A stretch of 64,000 bases of DNA, from contig NW_006768769.1 of the NCBI RefSeq assembly GCF_000204055.1, positions 1,441,677 through 1,505,676 of the forward strand. The letters run 5' to 3'. Made by a program: the position numbers and the translations under genes. Positions 58,461 to 64,000 of this stretch are shown in pieces. The notes below the pieces were generated by a model that was given only the letters and a program-made list of their open reading frames with translations, was not told where the DNA came from and ran no database searches. How positions within the stretch are numbered: the stretch's first letter is position 1; the number at the start of each line of letters is the position of its first letter. Source of the DNA: Melampsora larici-populina 98AG31. Lineage: Eukaryota > Basidiomycota > Pucciniomycetes > Pucciniales > Melampsoraceae.

Positions 58461-59889
58461 CATGCTCAGCCAAAAATTCACATCCTCCCTTTGCACTATG
58501 TATTAACTTTTTCAAGGATGCCAACAATTTTAAAGAGTTTTGGAGATTGTTGACCTTATCAGTTTCTATAACTGAATTCCATATCTATAATCCCGGAAAA
58601 CGACAACTGGCAATTCTCCATTTCAATTCATCACAACATTTCTGATGCTTTGGCTCTCTTTGGCTGCCACTGTGGTAGAACTAAAGCATTGGGCGGGCCA
58701 ACCCGCCTTGAGGTTAAATAAGGCTATACCGTACATCAAATTCAGCGTTATAATTCTTGAAGCGTAGCGTAGCTGAACCCTTTTCACAATCATTGAGTTC
58801 TGCAACTTAACCTATGAATAATCTGGATTAAAAGATGTTCAATTCAAAAGGATTGTAAGGATTTGTTCTATCTCTATCTAGTATCATGATATGAAACGCA
58901 AACACCAGGTCCACATTTTCTCTTCATCAAGAATAATTTCTTACAAAATGGATTGTTTCCTTCATTTCCTTCATCTTTGAGCTAGACATCAAGAAACAAA
59001 GGCGCAGTTACAGCCGTTGTGAGAATCATCGGTAAGTTTCGAGGACTTGTGTGTTTCACAGATTTAACTAGGGTTTAATCTGCGGTCCAAAAGTCATTTT
59101 TTTTTTGATCTCACAGGACTAAACTTTGTTTTGGTTCCTTCAAACTCAAGTCTTCGAGGTCTTCGTAACTGTCATCTTCTGTCATTGAAAGGTTCCAAGG
59201 ATCCAATGAAGCTTCGAAAGCTGTTGGCCCGGCTTCTCCTTCCAGTTCCACTTCATTTTCAACATACCAACCTCCACCAGCCTCCGGTCGCCAATTCGAC
59301 ACCTCAATTTGACATCAAGGCCATTTCGATTCCTTCACGCCATTCGAAGAAATTACGTATACGTAAGTTCATGATTCTTTGCCAAGCATTTTAATCACAC
59401 TGATCAATGGAACTTCTACTCACATAGGCATGTTCTTCTTTGCCAAACTGAACACTCACACTCATCAATCGCTTATATCCACATCGGCATGGAAACGGAA
59501 CCTGATTCGAATCTAATTTCTTGATCATTCAAAGAGGGTACATGGTTGTTTCAATTCGAAGTTTTCAATCAGGAGTTTGAATGTGTGTTTTTGTCTTTGA
59601 GTATTAAAAGGAGATACTGACCTTCTTCATCAACTCAATTTTTGAACAAAGTTTCATTTCCAAGATTTCGAAGACAACTTTAAATGAGGGTTGTTTCCAT
59701 TTGGTATGAATGGAAACAATGACGAATGTGTTTTTGGTTTGTAACAAACAGCAAAACAAGGATGATTTGAACGAGAATCAATCAAGGCAAGCCTTCATTT
59801 CGTTATCTGATGAAGAACTTTCTAGATTCTAACCTTGTTTTAATTTTTCTTTGGCTCCCCATGACGATTATTGACCAACGATAAACAAA
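58461..59889. other. Intergenic, no gene supported
   Basis: A few short frames but no domain and no signal peptide. The frame at 59131-59394 begins in a serine/leucine-rich stretch and has a GTACGT-like donor near its end, but no downstream exon could be fitted. Confidence 0.35.
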
Positions 59890-59943
59890 GATCCCCGTTT
59901 TCTCATATGATATCTTATGATATCATTTGAGAAAACGGGGATC
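59890..59943. repeat. 54-nt near-perfect palindrome
   Basis: GATCCCCGTTTTCTCATATG/ATATC pairs with the following arm GATATCATTTGAGAAAACGG/GGATC. The arms are 25 nt with one mismatch around the loop TTAT. It could be a tiny foldback element or give a short hairpin RNA. Confidence 0.85.
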
Positions 59944-60346
59944 ATTGATCAAGCCCACAGGTTTAAATACTCGTGCATTTGGCCGATTTCTTTGTTCTTC
60001 CCCATCGAACTCATCCAGTAAGAACTAAATTTTATCTTTTTTTTCCTTTGTTTCAGTTTGTCATTTTTTTGCTTTGCTTCAGTCTTTTTCTGACCAAAGG
60101 GTCCTTTCTGATTTCTCAGGTTTTGAATCTGTGTCATCAAAGTTAGCTTTAGCATTCCTTTTCCACTCTTACACCACCTTTACACCAACCCCACCACCTT
60201 TACACCAACCCTGTCTTGTTATCAGTGCGTTACTTTACCTCCCTTTTTCATCTTCTAATCGCGACTATCATCTTCTTTTTTCTCTTTTTTCTAATCACTG
60301 CTTTGTTTATGATCAGCTCGGCAACATATCATATCAACAATCTACG
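59944..60346. other. Leader of the 60347 gene
   Basis: Pyrimidine-rich stretch with a duplicated ACCACCTTTACACCAACCC unit (about 60173-60211). This looks like promoter and 5' UTR of the following gene. Confidence 0.45.
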
Positions 60347-62448
60347 ATGTCTAACCAGCAATCACAAATCCCAGATGCCTCAGTAGTGCCTGTTGTAGCA
60401 GAAGGCCACATGAATTCACGTAAGTCAGTCTCTCTGACTGACATGTCTTCAATTTACTAAAGTGAAATCGTTTTTGTGTCAGTTTTTGAAATCCCTTCTA
60501 ATCATACTGGTGGTGAAGACGCTCCAGCCACCTGCGCTCAACAAAACCCACTTTACCGCATTGGGACCGCCCCTCGTATCCAGTTCGATAAACGAAACGA
60601 AATGTTCGTTCAGGTTAAGTTTAAAATACATGCTGAAAAGGAAGTCGAAGTCCAGGCCGCTGCAATGAAGGTAGCTAGCCGATCTCGCCGCTCTGCAGCC
60701 TCTGCGGCGCGCTTCAACGTGATCGAATCAAAAATGTTTAATCAAGGCAATGTGCTCGAGCTGGTGAAGTGCCTGTTTGGGAAATCTCTCAAAGATTTCA
60801 AAGGTATGTGTGCAGATATTTGTGATGAATATCAACCTGGCATGCGCCATATGGTACTCTCGAGCGATCTTGCTCCACACTTGATTTGGGTTGGTCAGGT
60901 TGGACGTGAAAAAATCACGCTGGTCGATTATTCAGCCTGGCAGGGATTTGTTGAATTGCTTGCAAGAGCAACCAAGCACAAGGGTTCTGTCATGATTTTC
61001 ACTGAAGATCCCAAGGAAAAAGCCAAAAAGGACGCTCAGGTGTGTAACTCATGTTTTATTTCTTAATCTATGCTTTCTTTTTTCTCATGTTTCTGTTTTA
61101 CTTCTCTCTGTTTCAATGATTCTTAGACCTCTGCGGCGAGAGAACTAATCGCTTCAGCCAGCGGCCCCACTGCTGCAGAAGCGCAGGTGGGTGTTCTTAC
61201 TCAAGAGCTCGAGGTGTGTGACTGTCATTCCCGCTTTGGGTCCTTTCCCTTTCGACATGTCCTCTGACGTGTCTTCTGTCCCAGGATGCCCGTAAACAAA
61301 TTCGGCTCCACGAGTTGGCGGCCCAACTCTTCCATGACCATACTCAAAAAGCTAACGCCGGAGATGGCGCTATCCTTGTCTGCCCTTGGGATCCGAATTT
61401 CTTGTACCGATTGACTTACAGCGGGGCGTGGGTCTGGGCGAAAGGTGTTGTAAGTATTTAGTTTGGTTAAGTTCCATATTGGCCATCAACTCACTATCCT
61501 ATCCAACCCAATCCAGCAATCCGGAATGGCGACGCGCGAGATCCCTCCCCGAACCTACGAATTTCTGGCCATCATGAAGAAGGCCCGTGTCTTCCATAAG
61601 GCCACGAAAGTGGACGATCGAGTCAAGATGCGCGGCGCTCAAATGCGTCTTGACTTATCTCCTACCTTTCACAGATCGGGCGGATCTCACCGATCATGTT
61701 TTGAGCCTCCAGCGCAACTTTTATTTCAAAAACCTACCAATTCAAAAAGGTCTGCCAATCTTGCGGGTTTATCAATGGCCTCTCAAGATGACATGAAAAA
61801 AATCAAGATTGAACCTAGTAAGTTTTATTTCTCTTATGTATTGATTGTCTCTTACGTTTTTCGTGGAAATGACTGATTAATAATGTCTCCTCCAATCCAT
61901 AGGCTCCCCCTCCAAGGGCGTCACGATTGTGATATCGTCGGATCCCCCTACACCTAGCCACATCGACTGTTCTCAAGAGACTGAGAAGACCATAAAGAAG
62001 GAACATGGTATGTACCACTTCTTTATTTCCGTCAAAAAAACCCTCAGCTGACCAAGTTTCAAATCATTTGACCTCTACCATCCTATCACCCGTAGATTAT
62101 GAGATCTTTCGATCAAACACTCCTGGCGACTTTGAGGACAAGGATCGAGCCCACGCTGACGCCTTAGAGCGTTTTTTAGTCCATTGCAATGTGCCACTGA
62201 ACGACGAGACCACCAGAATGATTCTCGACCGAGCCAACGTCAAATCATGGACCGATTTGATCCCTAGCCACCAGTTCACTGAATCCTCACTTACCACGCG
62301 CGGCATGCACCCTGCTCTGGCTTCCCATCTTGTCAGCGAAGCCATGGATCGCGTCAATGATCTCAAACAAGAAAACGACAAGCTTCAAGATGTGGATTCT
62401 GTGGAATCGAATGAGTCTAGCCCTCCCCCTCCATCCCCCGAATTCTGA
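60347..62448 (+). CDS. Protein of unknown function, 546 residues
   Basis: Seven exons: 60347-60419, 60483-61039, 61127-61213, 61285-61449, 61517-61817, 61903-62007 and 62096-62448. Phases agree to the TGA. Codons are visibly GC-richer than in the neighbouring housekeeping genes. No domain recognised. The N-terminal half contains basic MKVASRSRRSAASAARF and a compact region LIWVGQVGREKITLVDYSAW. The middle has a KIKIEP site matching the SUMO-acceptor pattern (hydrophobic-K-x-E) and then acidic Ser/Pro linkers. The C-terminal about 100 residues (HADALERFLVHCNVPLNDET ... SWTDLIPSHQFTESSL) look like a small helical, SAM-like module, and the end is acidic and proline-rich. The composition suggests a nuclear protein, perhaps from a multicopy or transposon-linked family. 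Part of exon 5 reads better in another frame (see findings). Confidence 0.6.
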
Positions 62449-62695
62449 AAGGTCTATACAGGATTATTAATCAATTTATAATCAAAGGTTCTTAACTTGC
62501 GTCTTTAAAATCAATTTCTTGTCTTTTCGCGGCTGCCTTATATCGATCTCGCAGAGATTGAAATAAGGGATTCCTCTTTGGTTGTGCTTTGTATTTTATG
62601 AGCTTGCAACCCAATTAGGCGGTTTGATTTCTTCTTTATGTGTTTGATGTTTTTCGTCCTGCTTCCTATTTGTAGGATCTTGCCAAAAAACAAAG
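62449..62695. other. 3' flank of the 60347 gene
   Basis: AT-rich, no gene. Leads into the minisatellite. Confidence 0.4.
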
Positions 62696-62697
62696 TG

Positions 62698-62908
62698 TTT
62701 GTGTCTTTTGTGTGCGTTTGAGTCTTTTGTGTGCGTTTCAGTATATTGTGTGCGTTTGAGTCTTGTGTGCATTTGTGTCTTTTGTGTGCGTTTGAGTCTT
62801 TTGTGTGCGTTTCAGTATATTGTGTGCGTTTGAGTCTTGTGTGCATTTGAGTCTTTTCTGTGTGTTTGAGTCTTTTGTGTGCGTCTATTGTGTGCGTCTA
62901 TTGTGTGC
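62698..62908. repeat. TTTGTGTGCGTTTGAGTC minisatellite with 74-bp higher-order period
   Basis: About a dozen 16-20-bp units of the type GTGTGCGTTTGAGTCTTTT. A block of about 74 bp, including CGTTTCAGTATATTGTGTGC, occurs twice (62698 and 62772), so the array has higher-order structure. Confidence 0.85.
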
Positions 62909-63030
62909 TCCTCCCTATGGTGGGGTTTTGATTCACTTTTGTGCTGCATGCACCCTTATTGTAGGAACTTGCCAAGCAATCAAAAGAAATCTTTTTACTC
63001 GCCAACCCTCATGAGCCTCTGGAGTTTAAT

Positions 63031-63060
63031 TTAGAAACCATCTCACAAATGGTTTCTTAG
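63031..63060. repeat. Short hairpin
   Basis: AGAAACCAT pairs with ATGGTTTCT around the 7-nt loop CTCACAA. Confidence 0.6.
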
Positions 63061-63137
63061 CCTTAGACTAAGAGATTAAAAAGGTCTTACCTTACACTGA
63101 TATCATCTCACGATAAAATAAGGTCAGTGTGGAGAAT

Positions 63138-63173
63138 AAAGACCTCATCTTTTAGAATAAAGATGAGGTCTTT
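63138..63173. repeat. Perfect 15-bp stem hairpin
   Basis: AAAGACCTCATCTTT (63138-63152) and AAAGATGAGGTCTTT (63159-63173) pair perfectly around TAGAAT. AAGGTC words recur nearby (63079, 63120, 63231). Confidence 0.8.
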
Positions 63174-63696
63174 GCACGAATTTCTTACTCTATATTTGCG
63201 AGATTTTTTCATTCAAGTAAGAAAAAAAAAGGTCTTCCTCTATATCATGATATCTTATCGTGATCAGACCGAGCAGAATCAAACTTGCATAATTTTGAAT
63301 ATTTGCATTGATCACACCAATAAGTCACATCAAAATATGAAAGGGACATCAAAACAACACAATAAGTTCAAGCGCACAACAAAGGACTTTAACAAATTGA
63401 CTCATTAGATCAACATGGTGGAACAAACCAGACATTTCTTTAATGTTTCAAATCTTTAGATATAAAGAGTCAAAGCTAAACTAAACGAGTCTCAAAAAAA
63501 TTTAGAAACATACTTGTATATTTTGGATATCTGTAGATACTATGATCCTTTCATGAAAAGTATTTACTACTTTTCATTGAATTCATAAACGTGTATTATT
63601 ATAAAAGCTACCATTTCCTTCTTTCACCATCAACCTGATACCATGTTTAAGATCATAAGAATCAAAATCAGAGTATGAAAAAAAAATATGGTGAGG

Positions 63697-63999
63697 TTAC
63701 ACATAACCGCTCCCTCTGAAAAAACCTTCACATATATCTTCCGTGAATAATTCCATACAGGCAATGAAGAGTGCCTCTCTCTCGTCTTCAGCAGCTAAAG
63801 CCCGCTGCAAGACCTGAGAGCGTCTAAGTCTTGACTTTAGGACGGAGAAGCCCTTTTCGATAGGGTTGAAATCGGGGGAGTAGGCAGGTAGATAAACAAG
63901 CCTCACACCTTGTGCGGCACAGAGTTCTTCCACTCTGCCGCCATGGTGGATCGGCGCGTTGTCCATGACCAGAACACTGTTCCGAGCTGGGAACGGGTT
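63697..63999 (-). CDS. Tc1/mariner-type DDE transposase, C-terminal fragment (runs off the window)
   Basis: The open frame continues past the right edge; about 100 codons are visible to the TAA at 63699-63697. It carries two of the three catalytic acidic residues in their family contexts: Asp in VLVMDNAPIHH and Glu in YLPAYSPDFNPIEKGFSVLK. This is the DDE_3 endonuclease fold of Tc1/mariner transposases, which cut and paste at TA dinucleotides. Whether the first Asp and the DNA-binding domain are intact cannot be seen. The TA-flanked MITE at 36962-37165 would need a transposase of this superfamily, but no sequence link is shown. Confidence 0.88.
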   Translation of the reverse strand, partial: NPFPARNSVLVMDNAPIHHGGRVEELCAAQGVRLVYLPAYSPDFNPIEKGFSVLKSRLRRSQVLQRALAAEDEREALFIACMELFTEDICEGFFRGSGYV

Positions 64000-64000
64000 C

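Larger units (their letters stand above)
62909..63696. other. Region of small hairpins before the transposase
   Basis: No gene seen. It holds two hairpins (listed separately) and TATCATGATATC-type palindromic words near 63240, compatible with the outer part of a DNA transposon. Confidence 0.4.

Noticed and set aside
63127..63408. 93-codon plus-strand frame
   Set aside because: It covers hairpins and AT-rich DNA, with no domain and no homologue that I recognise.

Overview
The window looks like nuclear DNA of a basidiomycete fungus, most likely a rust (Pucciniales). It is AT-rich. Protein genes are split by many short GT-AG introns of about 45-115 bp. The recognisable housekeeping proteins are fungal: ATE1, ETT1/NRO1, SEC61 gamma, CDC5/CEF1 and a mitochondrial PPR protein. 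There are several predicted secreted proteins of no known function, and fungal hAT, chromodomain Ty3 and Tc1/mariner transposons. The rust assignment is inference from style and gene content; no rRNA or other marker is present. I found no tRNA, rRNA or CRISPR.

Region 1-6.2 kb holds a hAT-like MITE (531-882) and a ten-exon minus-strand gene (1699-4292) for a secreted or membrane protein of an uncharacterised fungal family. Region 6.2-16.8 kb is one nested mobile element: a roughly 4.5-kb hAT transposon (TIRs, 8-bp target duplication, GC-rich subterminal repeats, nine-exon transposase) whose first coding exon is split by a 6,058-bp chromodomain Ty3 retrotransposon with 171-bp LTRs and a 5-bp target duplication. 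Region 16.8-22.6 kb has no recognisable genes and contains nested direct repeats and a 259-bp inverted-repeat MITE.

Region 22.6-28 kb carries a five-exon secreted protein gene, then ATE1 (+) converging on ETT1/NRO1 (-). Region 28-39 kb contains minisatellites, an SH3-TBC protein gene with degenerate GAP motifs, two MITEs and a small secreted glycine-rich protein gene. Region 41.7-49.3 kb is a local duplication: two paralogous intron-free genes with signal peptides, one of which contains two tandem copies of the whole mature domain. A 278-bp direct repeat carrying a Tourist-like MITE lies between them.

Region 50.5-58 kb is a compact housekeeping block: PPR protein (-), SEC61 gamma (+) in divergent orientation, and the splicing factor CDC5/CEF1 (-). 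Region 58-64 kb holds hairpins, a seven-exon gene of unknown function with GC-richer codons, a higher-order minisatellite and the C-terminal end of a Tc1/mariner-type DDE transposase running off the right edge.

Exon models were built by hand from splice consensus and reading phase. For each multi-exon gene listed, the exon lengths add up to an open frame, apart from the broken hAT transposase.
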